In this document: one piece after another, positions 1-5,417 of the stretch
How the letters are laid out: every line of letters begins with the position of its first letter
How positions within the stretch are numbered: the stretch's first letter is position 1
DNA from: Oscillospiraceae bacterium
GTDB taxonomy: Bacteria; Bacillota; Clostridia; Oscillospirales; Ruminococcaceae
Direction: 5' to 3'
NCBI GenBank assembly: GCA_030527085.1
Contig: JAUNBN010000074.1
Location: 1-6,869, forward strand
DNA length: 6,869 bases
Translations under genes and position numbers: made by a program
Notes under the pieces: generated by a model
What the model saw: only the letters and a program-made list of their open reading frames with translations
Database searches by the model: none
Told to the model about the DNA's origin: nothing

Positions 1-1502
1 GCGAGAACCCCTTCCCGGCGGTCTGCGGCCGCATCTGCCCGCACAACTGCGAGAGCGAATGCACCCGCGGCGACATTGACGAGCCCGTAGCAATCGACGA
101 GGTGAAGAAGTTCATCGCCCGCAAGGACCTGGAGTCGGAGCACCGCTTTGTTCCCGAGAAGTGGAACAGCGAGGGCAAGAAGATTGCCGTTATCGGCTCG
201 GGTCCCGCCGGCCTTTCCTGCGCCTACTATCTGGCGGTTCTGGGGCATCAGGTGACGGTCTTTGAGAAAGAGGCCGCTCCCGGAGGCATGATGCGCTTCG
301 GCATCCCCTCCTTCAGGCTTGAAAAGGACATAGTCGACGCCGAAATCGACATAATCCGCGAGCTGGGCGTGGAAATTCGCTGCGACGTGGAAGTCGGCCG
401 CGACATCACGCTGGACGATTTGCGCGCGGAGGGCTACCGCGGGTTCTATGTGGCCATTGGGCTTCAAAGCGGCGGCAGCCTTCGGATTGAAGGCGAGGAC
501 GCTGAGGGCGCAGAGCCCGGCATCAGTCTGATGAAGCGCGTCAACGGCGGCGAAGATGTTAAGCTCAACGGCAGGGTCGCGGTCATCGGCGGCGGCAATA
601 TTGCCTGCGATGTAGCGCGCACCGCTGTGCGCTGCGGCGCGGAGTCGGTCGATATGTACTGTCTGGAGGGCTATGAGGAAATGCCCTGCGGCGCGGAGGA
701 CCGCACCGACTGCGAGATGGACGGCGTCAAAATCCAAGCCGGATGGGGGCCGCTCTCCATAGGCAAAGAAGGCAATAAGTGCTCCGCTCTTACGCTTCGC
801 AGGTGCCTCTCCGTGAAAGACGGCGAAGGCCGCTTTGCTCCTGTTTTTGATGACAAGGATACAACCTCCGTTAAGGCGGATTATGTGTTCTATTGTATCG
901 GCCAAAGGACTGATTGGGGCTCTCTCTTGGAGGGCACGAAGGTCGAGCTCAATCCTAACGGAACGGCAAAAGCGGACGGCCGGACCTATCAGACTGCTCA
1001 GCCCGACGTATTCGTCGGCGGGGACGCCTATACGGGGCAGAAGTTCTGCATTGACGCCATCGCCGCCGGCAAGGAGGGCGCCGATTCCCTGCACCGCTAC
1101 GTTTGGGAGGGTCACAGCCTGACGCTTGGGCGCGTCCCCAGAGACAATTTCCACTACATAGACAAAGAGAACGTGGACTTTAAAAGAGTCGAGCGTGAGG
1201 AAACCCCGCGCCAAAAACCCGCCCTTGACGAATCGAAGCGCCTGTCCTTCCGAGATGGGCGCTGCGCTCTGACAGAGGAGCAGGTGAAAAAGGAAACGGC
1301 GCGCTGTCTCAGCTGCGGCGCCGCGCGCGTTGACGAAAACATCTGCATAGGCTGCGGTCTTTGCACCACCCGCTGCAAATTCGACGCCATCAGCCTCCAC
1401 CGCGAATTCGACGCCTGGGGCGTGCCCTATGAGAAGCTGGTGGGACATGTCGTAAAGGATACCCTGAAAAAGGTCGGCCGCGCTGTGACGCGTAAGGACT
1501 GA
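1..1502 (+). CDS. GltD-family FAD-dependent NAD(P)H oxidoreductase with iron-sulfur sites, 5'-partial
   Basis: Electron-transfer flavoprotein of the glutamate synthase small-subunit (GltD/NfnB) family; it should move electrons between NAD(P)H, FAD and Fe-S clusters in the cytoplasm. The frame is open from base 3 (499 visible codons), so the GTG at 102 is internal. Visible residues 8-20 carry the family's N-terminal cluster pattern CGRICPHNCESEC. An FAD Rossmann motif GSGPAG is at 65-70, an NAD(P)-binding GGGNIACD at 196-203, and the second FAD motif FVGGDA at 337-342. The C-terminus adds CLSC (435-438) and a ferredoxin-like CxxCxxCxxxC at 448-458, absent from classical GltD. It ends one base before hypA, so it is co-transcribed with the nickel genes. 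Glutamate synthase itself is less likely, since no large subunit is seen. A larger multidomain NuoF-type or hydrogenase-linked diaphorase cannot be excluded because the N-terminus is missing. Family certain, partner unknown. Confidence 0.9.
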   Translation, partial: ENPFPAVCGRICPHNCESECTRGDIDEPVAIDEVKKFIARKDLESEHRFVPEKWNSEGKKIAVIGSGPAGLSCAYYLAVLGHQVTVFEKEAAPGGMMRFGIPSFRLEKDIVDAEIDIIRELGVEIRCDVEVGRDITLDDLRAEGYRGFYVAIGLQSGGSLRIEGEDAEGAEPGISLMKRVNGGEDVKLNGRVAVIGGGNIACDVARTAVRCGAESVDMYCLEGYEEMPCGAEDRTDCEMDGVKIQAGWGPLSIGKEGNKCSALTLRRCLSVKDGEGRFAPVFDDKDTTSVKADYVFYCIGQRTDWGSLLEGTKVELNPNGTAKADGRTYQTAQPDVFVGGDAYTGQKFCIDAIAAGKEGADSLHRYVWEGHSLTLGRVPRDNFHYIDKENVDFKRVEREETPRQKPALDESKRLSFRDGRCALTEEQVKKETARCLSCGAARVDENICIGCGLCTTRCKFDAISLHREFDAWGVPYEKLVGHVVKDTLKKVGRAVTRKD

Positions 1503-1503
1503 T

Positions 1504-1845
1504 ATGCACGAGCTGGGCGTACTGACAGAAGCGGTGCGGACCGTCGAGCGTATTGCCGCGGAGAACAAGGTCAACAGAGTCCGCTATATTTCCCTTGAAA
1601 TCGGCGAACTGACAGGCTATCTTCCCGTTTTTTTCGAGAAGTATTTTCCCGTGGTCGTGGAGAACAAGCCTCTGTTTGAAGGCGCCGAGCTGCGGATGCG
1701 GACGGTGCGCGGGCAGGCTCTGTGCAGGGACTGCGAAGCCCTCTACAACGTGCTGCGCTGCGAGGGACGCTGCCCAAAGTGCGGAAGCCGCGAAAAAACC
1801 ATCTTGGGCGGTCAGGAATTTCTTATTAAAGAAATCGCTTATTGA
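1504..1845 (+). CDS. hypA: Hydrogenase/nickel maturation protein HypA
   Basis: Nickel metallochaperone that hands Ni(II) to [NiFe] hydrogenase, or in some bacteria to other nickel enzymes, together with HypB. The 113 aa match the usual length. It begins MHELG, the conserved N-terminus whose Met-His-Glu gives the nickel site (His2, Glu3). A structural zinc loop is seen as C74-x2-C77 and C90-x2-C93, followed by the expected Gly-rich ending before the C-terminal strand. The ATG has an AAGGA at 1494-1498, five bases upstream and inside the 3' end of the preceding gene, so the two are tightly linked. hypB follows 24 bases later. Function rests on family identity; the target enzyme is not in the window. 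Confidence 0.95.
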   Translation: MHELGVLTEAVRTVERIAAENKVNRVRYISLEIGELTGYLPVFFEKYFPVVVENKPLFEGAELRMRTVRGQALCRDCEALYNVLRCEGRCPKCGSREKTILGGQEFLIKEIAY

Positions 1846-1869
1846 CGGCTCTGAGAACAGGAGTAAGAG

Positions 1870-2538
1870 ATGGACAGTATTCGTATTATTGAGGTTAAGG
1901 AAAGCGTTTTTGCCGACAACAATCGCGAGGCCGACCGCATCCGAAGCGATTTAAAGGCGAAAAAGACCTTCCTGCTCAATCTCATGTCCTCTCCCGGCAG
2001 CGGGAAAACGACGCTGCTTACGAAGGTGCTGGCGAAGCTGAAAAACGAGATGAAGATCGGCGTGATGGAGGCCGACATCGACTCCGACGTGGACGCCCAT
2101 ACGATTGCGAATATGGGCGTGGACGCCATTCAGCTGCATACAGGCGGCATGTGCCACCTGGACGCAGGCATGACGGAGCAGGGTCTTAAAGAGCTGGGCG
2201 CGGAAAACTACGATTTGGTGGTCTTGGAGAATGTAGGCAATCTGGTCTGCCCCGCCGAATTTGATACCGGAGCGGTAAAAAACCTTATGATACTCTCCGT
2301 TCCCGAGGGACACGACAAGCCGCTCAAATATCCGCTGATATTTACGGTCTGCGACGCGCTCGTCATCAACAAAATAGATGTGCTGCCCTATTTCGATTTC
2401 GACATGGATAGGGTGGCAGAATACGCGCATATGCGCAACCCCAAGCTTGAAGTCTTCCCCATAAGCGCGAAAACAGGCGAAGGTATTGAAGCCGTCTGCG
2501 GCTGGCTGCGGCAGCAGGTCGCCGACTGGCAGGCATGA
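1870..2538 (+). CDS. hypB: Hydrogenase nickel incorporation GTPase HypB
   Basis: GTPase that drives nickel transfer with HypA during maturation of nickel enzymes. It has 222 aa with a P-loop SSPGSGKTT at 40-48, the acidic EADIDSDVDA stretch at 67-76, the HypB nickel/zinc signature C95-H96 and C127 at the dimer interface, ENVGN at 120-124, and the guanine-specificity NKID at 167-170. It lacks both the N-terminal CxxCGC high-affinity nickel motif of E. coli HypB and the His-rich storage stretch of some homologues, so it is a minimal form relying on the G-domain metal site. AGGAG at 1859-1863 sits six bases before the ATG. The stop overlaps the next start as ATGA (2535-2538), suggesting translational coupling. 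Very secure. Confidence 0.96.
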   Translation: MDSIRIIEVKESVFADNNREADRIRSDLKAKKTFLLNLMSSPGSGKTTLLTKVLAKLKNEMKIGVMEADIDSDVDAHTIANMGVDAIQLHTGGMCHLDAGMTEQGLKELGAENYDLVVLENVGNLVCPAEFDTGAVKNLMILSVPEGHDKPLKYPLIFTVCDALVINKIDVLPYFDFDMDRVAEYAHMRNPKLEVFPISAKTGEGIEAVCGWLRQQVADWQA

Positions 2539-3131
2539 ACAAACACGAAGTAGCCGCTTTTTTCGACGAGCTCGCCCCACACTGGGATGAACGCGCAAAA
2601 ACTGAGGACGAAAAGATCCGTTTCATCCTGGACATTGCCGGTATTTGCGAGAACGCCGTGGTGCTGGATGCAGCCTGCGGTACGGGAGTTCTGTTTCCGT
2701 ATTATCTGAAGCGAAACGTATCGCGTATAATCGGCGTAGATATATCGCCGGAAATGCTGCGCGCTGCCGCCGCTAAATATCGAGATGCGCGTATCGAAAC
2801 TATCTGCGCCGATATGGAAACCCTGCCCGCTCACAGAAAGTGCGACTGCTGCGTCGTCTATAACGCCCTCCCGCATTTCCCCGACCCGGTCGGACTGATA
2901 CGGAATCTGGCCGAGTGGGCAAAGCCCGGCGGACGGCTGACAGTCGCCCACGGCATGAGCCTGGAAGCGCTCAAGCGGCATCATGCGGGCCGCGCCAAGC
3001 CTGTTTCCAAAGAGATGCTCCGGCCCGACGCCCTGGCGGCGATATGCGCTCCCTGGTTTTCTGTGGACACAGAGATTTCCGATTCCGAAATGTATGTTGT
3101 TTCCGGTATGCGCCGTATGCAGAGTGATTGA
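2535..3131 (+). CDS. Class I SAM-dependent methyltransferase
   Basis: Predicted cytoplasmic methyltransferase of 198 aa; substrate unknown. The fold is supported by motif I VVLDAACGTG (42-51), the acidic ribose-binding residue in GVDIS (D69), a motif II-like region CADMETLP (91-98), and the post-core AKPGGRLTVAHG (129-140). The N-terminus (FFDELAPHWDE) resembles the UbiE/MenG-like and other small-molecule Methyltransf_11/25 enzymes. The start overlaps the hypB stop by ATGA with no strong ribosome site of its own, so translation is probably coupled to hypB. It is the last gene of the operon, 49 bases before the terminator. The linkage to hypAB suggests a role near nickel-enzyme or cofactor metabolism, but this is inference only. 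Cysteine-rich patches (C103, C105, C106) are notable but not diagnostic. Confidence 0.85.
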   Translation: MNKHEVAAFFDELAPHWDERAKTEDEKIRFILDIAGICENAVVLDAACGTGVLFPYYLKRNVSRIIGVDISPEMLRAAAAKYRDARIETICADMETLPAHRKCDCCVVYNALPHFPDPVGLIRNLAEWAKPGGRLTVAHGMSLEALKRHHAGRAKPVSKEMLRPDALAAICAPWFSVDTEISDSEMYVVSGMRRMQSD

Positions 3132-3179
3132 AGCCGGCCATTCACTTCATTTGATATCAAGCCCAAGTTTTCATAAAGG

Positions 3180-3236
3180 CAGCCGGAGGTTTGAAATGAG
3201 TGTTTCAAGCCTCCGGCTGTTTTCTTGCATTTTTTT
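3180..3236 (+). terminator. Rho-independent terminator of the hypAB operon
   Basis: A 17-bp stem pairs 3180-3196 with 3203-3219 around a six-base loop; one pair is a T:G wobble. It is followed by TTTTC and then a run of seven T. It lies 49 bases after the methyltransferase stop. The opposing AlkZ-related gene ends at 3235, inside the T-rich tail. On the - strand the stem is followed by CCTTTATG, so termination of the opposing transcript there should be weaker. Confidence 0.9.
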
Positions 3237-3906
3237 ATCCCAACAGCTTCAAAATCTGTTTTTCGTCAGCATCAGGCAGCAGAGCGGACAGGTGCTTCAC
3301 CATGCGTTCCTTAGACTGCTGCGGCTCATTCAGATAGACGGTATTGATAAACTGTTCCCCGAAGCGGCGCTCCGGAGTCGTATAACGCGCAACGCCCCAG
3401 CCGTAGGTATTCCCATGCTTGTCGCGCTGGTACTCGAAATCCTCTGTCACAACATAGCCCTGCATCTGCAGGCGGGTTATTATAGCGTCAAAGTCCTTTT
3501 TCCCGTGTTTGTGAAAGCCGCCAAGACGCTTCAGCTCTTTGGAAAGCAGGCTTCCATTCCCGGCCAGGAGGTCGTAGACCTCTTTTTCCTGATAGCCGGC
3601 AAGGCCGTCGTCATAGCGCGCGTCGAAATCATAGCCCTTGCGGCGGTAGTTTGCGAAGTCGGGATACCACTCTGCGCTTATAAAGCCCGCCTTTCCCCGA
3701 AACAGCTTTCCGTAAGCGCAGCCGGCGCCGCGGATAACCGGGCCCTTCCACTCCCACGGGCCGTCTGCGGTATCTGAAAACCAAAGCTCGGGCGATATAT
3801 GTTCCTCTATGGAAAAGCCTTTTATGTCGTTTTGGAAGAAAGGCAAAAAGCCCATTTTCAGTACCGCCTGCGCCAGCTCTTCACAGGAGGTAATCCACTG
3901 TTTCAT
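3235..3906 (-). CDS. AlkZ-related protein (winged-helix DNA glycosylase-like)
   Basis: Protein of 223 aa that I recognise as the 'AlkZ-related' family common in gut Firmicutes. It is distantly tied to the AlkZ/YcaQ winged-helix DNA glycosylases, but its activity is not established. Recognisable blocks are GPWEWKGPVIR (49-59), CAYGKLFRGKAGFIS (63-77), WYPDFANYRRKGYDFDARYDDG (from W80 to G101), a GGFHKHGKKDFD helix-turn region (129-140), and YGWGVARYTTPE (168-179) near the C-terminus. No signal peptide or membrane segment is seen. The start is supported by AAGGCGGTG, a good ribosome site about six to eight bases upstream. It is convergent with the hypAB operon and lies downstream of a possible small ORF and promoter at about 4060. 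Whether it is chromosomal cargo or part of the adjacent element is open. Confidence 0.75.
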   Translation of the reverse strand: MKQWITSCEELAQAVLKMGFLPFFQNDIKGFSIEEHISPELWFSDTADGPWEWKGPVIRGAGCAYGKLFRGKAGFISAEWYPDFANYRRKGYDFDARYDDGLAGYQEKEVYDLLAGNGSLLSKELKRLGGFHKHGKKDFDAIITRLQMQGYVVTEDFEYQRDKHGNTYGWGVARYTTPERRFGEQFINTVYLNEPQQSKERMVKHLSALLPDADEKQILKLLG

Positions 3907-3950
3907 AAATGCACCGCCTTTTGTCGCTCCAGGGTTGACGCCTTGCCTGA

Positions 3951-4037
3951 CTACAGTTGAGTTGTTTTGGCGTCCTTATCATAGTCAAACGCCGTAGCAT
4001 AAATCGGTAACCTCTTTTTCAGCCGGTCAACATCCAT
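3951..4037 (-). CDS. Possible 28-codon ORF upstream of the AlkZ-related gene
   Basis: An ATG-to-TAG frame of 28 codons that begins MDVDRLKKRLPIYATAF. It has an AGAGGTGG ribosome site (4041-4048) three to five bases before the ATG, and an extended -10 promoter (4063-4068) that would give a leader of about 20 bases. It ends 44 bases before the AlkZ-related ATG. I recognise no family. The amphipathic basic start could be the truncated N-terminus of a longer gene, a short regulatory peptide, or chance. Support is only start-site geometry. Confidence 0.35.
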   Translation of the reverse strand: MDVDRLKKRLPIYATAFDYDKDAKTTQL

Positions 4038-4062
4038 TGTCCACCTCTGAATGGTGTAATCA

Positions 4063-4091
4063 ATTATATCACAGTGCCGCTACAAAATAAC
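4063..4091 (-). promoter_or_regulatory. Extended -10 promoter for the small ORF and AlkZ-related gene
   Basis: On the - strand the sequence TGATATAAT gives a perfect TATAAT (4063-4068) with the TG extension, which compensates for a poor -35 (GTTATT at 4086-4091, spacer 17). It lies directly after the ImmA-gene terminator, so the new transcript begins where the previous one ends. Predicted start is near 4056. Confidence 0.55.
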
Positions 4092-4112
4092 GCCGCTATT
4101 ATGGCGGCGTTA
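4081..4112 (-). terminator. Terminator of the ImmA-like gene
   Basis: A perfect 9-bp arm pair (4088-4096 with 4104-4112, GC-rich core GCCGC/GCGGC) has a seven-base loop. Read on the - strand it is followed by TTATTTTG. The stem includes the TAA stop of the ImmA-like gene. The T tract is interrupted, so efficiency is uncertain. Confidence 0.7.
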
Positions 4113-4622
4113 ATCCATTCTCTTCAAAAAGTCGCTCCTCGGCATATCCGCAATCCGAAGCTGTATGCCGTCGGAAGTAAGGATACGCTCTTTAATAAGA
4201 ACTATTTCAGGACACACGCAGAGTGCGCTCGCTATCTGCCGCGAAGTGTAGCCGAGCTCAGCGTATTCAAGATAGTCCTCATCGGAAACGAGAATATTGG
4301 CGGCAAACCTGTTAGCCTCGATCTCGGTCTTGCCGGAGCTGGAGAAACCCTCGTCGCGCAAGGGTGAGCGGCAAGCGAGCTTGAAATGAAGCCGGTCATG
4401 TCCCAGCTCGTGCGCGCAGACCAGAGCCTGCATTGGGCTGTCGAGGTTTTCGCTTATCACTATCAGGCGGATTCTGTTCATGTAGGAGTAATACCCCTTG
4501 AGCCTACGCAAATTATCGAACTCTACATGAACGCCGAGGATATCCGCAAGCTCAAAGGGGTCGCGGGTCTTACAGCGCTTAACAAGCGATCTGCACATCG
4601 CGTCTATATCTGACCTTGAAAT
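4110..4622 (-). CDS. ImmA/IrrE-family metallo-endopeptidase, probable ATT start
   Basis: Zinc peptidase of the ImmA/IrrE (COG2856) family, which in mobile elements cleaves the partner XRE repressor to release the element; this role is inferred from family and position. From the ATT start it has 170 aa: N-terminal SRSDIDAM helix, TRDPFELADILG (19-30), gluzincin motif HELGH (71-75) with HDRLH to 79, and the third-ligand block EIEANRFA (100-107). The start is unusual. AAGGGAGG (4631-4638) is a near-perfect ribosome site exactly eight bases before ATT (4620-4622), matching where homologues begin (ISRSDID). No ATG lies at that distance. A GTG at 4659-4661 would add 13 residues but lacks a ribosome site and would read through the SD; the internal ATG (4596-4598) is too far downstream. 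The gene lies on the same strand downstream of the XRE gene. Family very likely; start codon moderately sure. Confidence 0.85.
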   Translation of the reverse strand: MSRSDIDAMCRSLVKRCKTRDPFELADILGVHVEFDNLRRLKGYYSYMNRIRLIVISENLDSPMQALVCAHELGHDRLHFKLACRSPLRDEGFSSSGKTEIEANRFAANILVSDEDYLEYAELGYTSRQIASALCVCPEIVLIKERILTSDGIQLRIADMPRSDFLKRMD

Positions 4623-4630
4623 AGCACTCA

Positions 4631-4638
4631 CCTCCCTT
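4631..4638 (-). promoter_or_regulatory. Ribosome binding site deciding the ATT start
   Basis: The - strand reads AAGGGAGG, an almost complete anti-16S match, with eight bases to ATT at 4622. It favours an AUU start for the ImmA-like peptidase over the GTG 39 bases upstream. Confidence 0.65.
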
Positions 4639-4679
4639 GTTTTTGTGCCAAAAACCAACACTTCACTTTGTCAATTAAC
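4639..4679 (-). repeat. Direct repeat copy 1 (ImmA leader)
   Basis: Matches 4741-4781 at a 102-base offset with 37 of 41 identical positions; the 22 bases at 4658-4679 are exact. On the - strand the core reads GTTAATTGACAAAGTGAAGTGT and carries TTGACA (4669-4674) but no matching -10. It lies directly before the ribosome site of the ImmA-like gene. A likely protein-binding site or a local duplication; function unknown. Confidence 0.85.
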
Positions 4680-4740
4680 GTGCGGAAAGCTGCCAATATA
4701 CCACTTGTTTATTGTCAAGGTGAACGCACGCTCTTTTCTC

Positions 4741-4781
4741 GTTTTTTTACCGAAAACCTACACTTCACTTTGTCAATTAAC
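4741..4781 (-). repeat. Direct repeat copy 2 (ImmA leader)
   Basis: Second copy of the 41-base repeat, with the same TTGACA at 4771-4776 on the - strand. A third TTGACA lies between the copies at 4713-4718 but outside a repeat. Similarity continues weakly for about eight bases toward the ImmA ribosome site in copy 1. Confidence 0.85.
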
Positions 4782-4807
4782 CTTCATTCAACGATTAACC
4801 CTTCTAT

Positions 4808-4842
4808 ATTATACCAGCTTACCTGTCCCTTTGTACGGACAG
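4808..4842 (-). promoter_or_regulatory. Extended -10 promoter under a CTGTCC dyad
   Basis: The - strand TGGTATAAT gives a TATAAT at 4808-4813 with TG extension and no good -35. The -35 position is covered by the inverted repeat CTGTCC (4823-4828), 8 bases, GGACAG (4837-4842). The arrangement suits an operator that blocks or recruits polymerase. It would transcribe the ImmA-like gene with a leader of about 180 bases that contains both direct repeats. Confidence 0.5.
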
Positions 4843-4894
4843 CAATGTGACGCCCCCTGCCCGGTAGAGCTCTCTTTTTGAGATACTATATATC

Positions 4895-5287
4895 TTATTT
4901 TCCGTATTTATCTTTCGCAAGTTCCTTGGTCTTAAGATACATACGCATTAAAGACTCCAGAAACTCCTCGCGTTCCTCGGCGGTCAAGTCTCCGCCGGCA
5001 AGATAGGCCTGCGCGTCGGTCAGAATGCGTTCCGCCTGCTTTTTTCCTCGACTGCCGTACTGCTCCCCAACTGTGTTGTAGAAGTCCTGCTCCTCATCGA
5101 GCAAATATGAAAATGGCACGCCCAGTATTTCGGCAAGCTTGCTGCGCCCCTGCTCGGTGCGGGGAAATGAGTTTACAAGCTCCCAGCCTTGGACAGTGCG
5201 GAGGGCAACGCCCATGCGCTTCGCCAGCTCCGTCTGCGTCCACCCCTTTTCCTCTCGTATTCGCTTAATTTTCTCTCCGGATTTCAT
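4895..5287 (-). CDS. XRE-family transcriptional regulator (ImmR/CI-like repressor)
   Basis: DNA-binding repressor of 130 aa. The N-terminal HTH_3 domain spans about 4-63: first helix GEKIKRIREEKG, helix 2 TQTELAKRMG (17-26), recognition helix ALRTVQGWEL (28-37), and the typical LAEILGVPFSYLL ending (51-63). The C-terminal half is helical and charged (KKQAERILTDAQAYLAGG, then EEREEFLESLMRMY) and probably mediates dimerisation; this tail type is common in clostridial mobile-element repressors. The ATG is preceded by AGGTAGGAG. It is divergent from the 181-aa HTH gene across a promoter region full of half-sites, and upstream of an ImmA-like peptidase on the same strand, so it most likely represses the rightward promoter and is inactivated by that peptidase (inferred from the ICEBs1 ImmR/ImmA model). 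No clear terminator follows it. Confidence 0.9.
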   Translation of the reverse strand: MKSGEKIKRIREEKGWTQTELAKRMGVALRTVQGWELVNSFPRTEQGRSKLAEILGVPFSYLLDEEQDFYNTVGEQYGSRGKKQAERILTDAQAYLAGGDLTAEEREEFLESLMRMYLKTKELAKDKYGK

Positions 5288-5339
5288 AGGCTCCTACCTC
5301 TTTTTTTGATGTGCCGCTATTAAAATACGCAAACACTCT

Positions 5340-5397
5340 GTTGACAACGGCTGCGTCAACTGATATAATCATATCATACGCAACTAAACTACGTCAA
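5340..5397. promoter_or_regulatory. Operator half-site cluster of the divergent switch
   Basis: A perfect dyad GTTGAC (5340-5345), 9 bases, GTCAAC (5355-5360) covers the rightward -35. Related half-sites are CTGCGTCAA (5351-5359) and CTACGTCAA (5389-5397), 8 of 9 identical, and ATACGCAA, repeated exactly at 5325-5332 and 5376-5383. Their spread over both promoters suggests cooperative binding of the XRE repressor; that it is the binder is inference. Confidence 0.6.
5341..5369 (+). promoter_or_regulatory. Perfect-consensus rightward promoter
   Basis: TTGACA (5341-5346), exactly 17 bases, TATAAT (5364-5369), plus the TG extension at 5361-5362. A promoter this strong usually needs tight repression. 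Predicted start is near 5376, with a leader of about 42 bases to the 181-aa HTH gene. Confidence 0.9.
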
Positions 5398-5417
5398 GAG
5401 GAAATTTAAGGAAAGCG

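Larger units (their letters stand above)
5319..5397 (-). promoter_or_regulatory. Leftward promoter candidates for the XRE gene
   Basis: Two candidates. One has TTGTCA (5342-5347), 17 bases, TTTAAT (5319-5324), giving a leader of about 25 bases. The other has TTGACG (5392-5397), 18 bases, TATGAT (5368-5373) with a TG extension. The second -10 overlaps the rightward -10, so the two directions would exclude each other. I cannot choose between them by eye. Confidence 0.5.

Noticed and set aside
102..104. GTG as start of the GltD-like gene
   Set aside because: The frame stays open to base 3 and encodes the conserved cysteine cluster upstream of this codon.
1951..2598. 215-codon - strand ORF opposite hypB
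   Set aside because: Shadow of a GC-rich gene; His/Arg-rich with no motif, while the + strand encodes a complete HypB.
2983..3777. 264-codon + strand ORF
   Set aside because: It crosses the methyltransferase end and the terminator and runs antisense to the AlkZ-related gene; its protein shows no domain, whereas the opposite strand does.
3933..3974. GACGCC/GGCGTC inverted repeat before the AlkZ-related gene
   Set aside because: Six-bp arms more than 25 bases apart without a T tract; not convincing as terminator or operator.
4659..4661. GTG start for the ImmA-like gene
   Set aside because: No ribosome site before it, and it would translate through the AAGGGAGG that points to the ATT. Kept as an alternative only.
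4669..4776. Three TTGACA boxes (4669-4674, 4713-4718, 4771-4776) as - strand vegetative promoters
   Set aside because: None has an acceptable -10 at 16-18 bases. TTCACC (4719-4724), 18 bases, TATATT (4695-4700) is the best alternative and is weak.
4651..4781. CRISPR-like repeats
   Set aside because: Only two copies, a 61-base gap between them, imperfect ends, and no cas genes.
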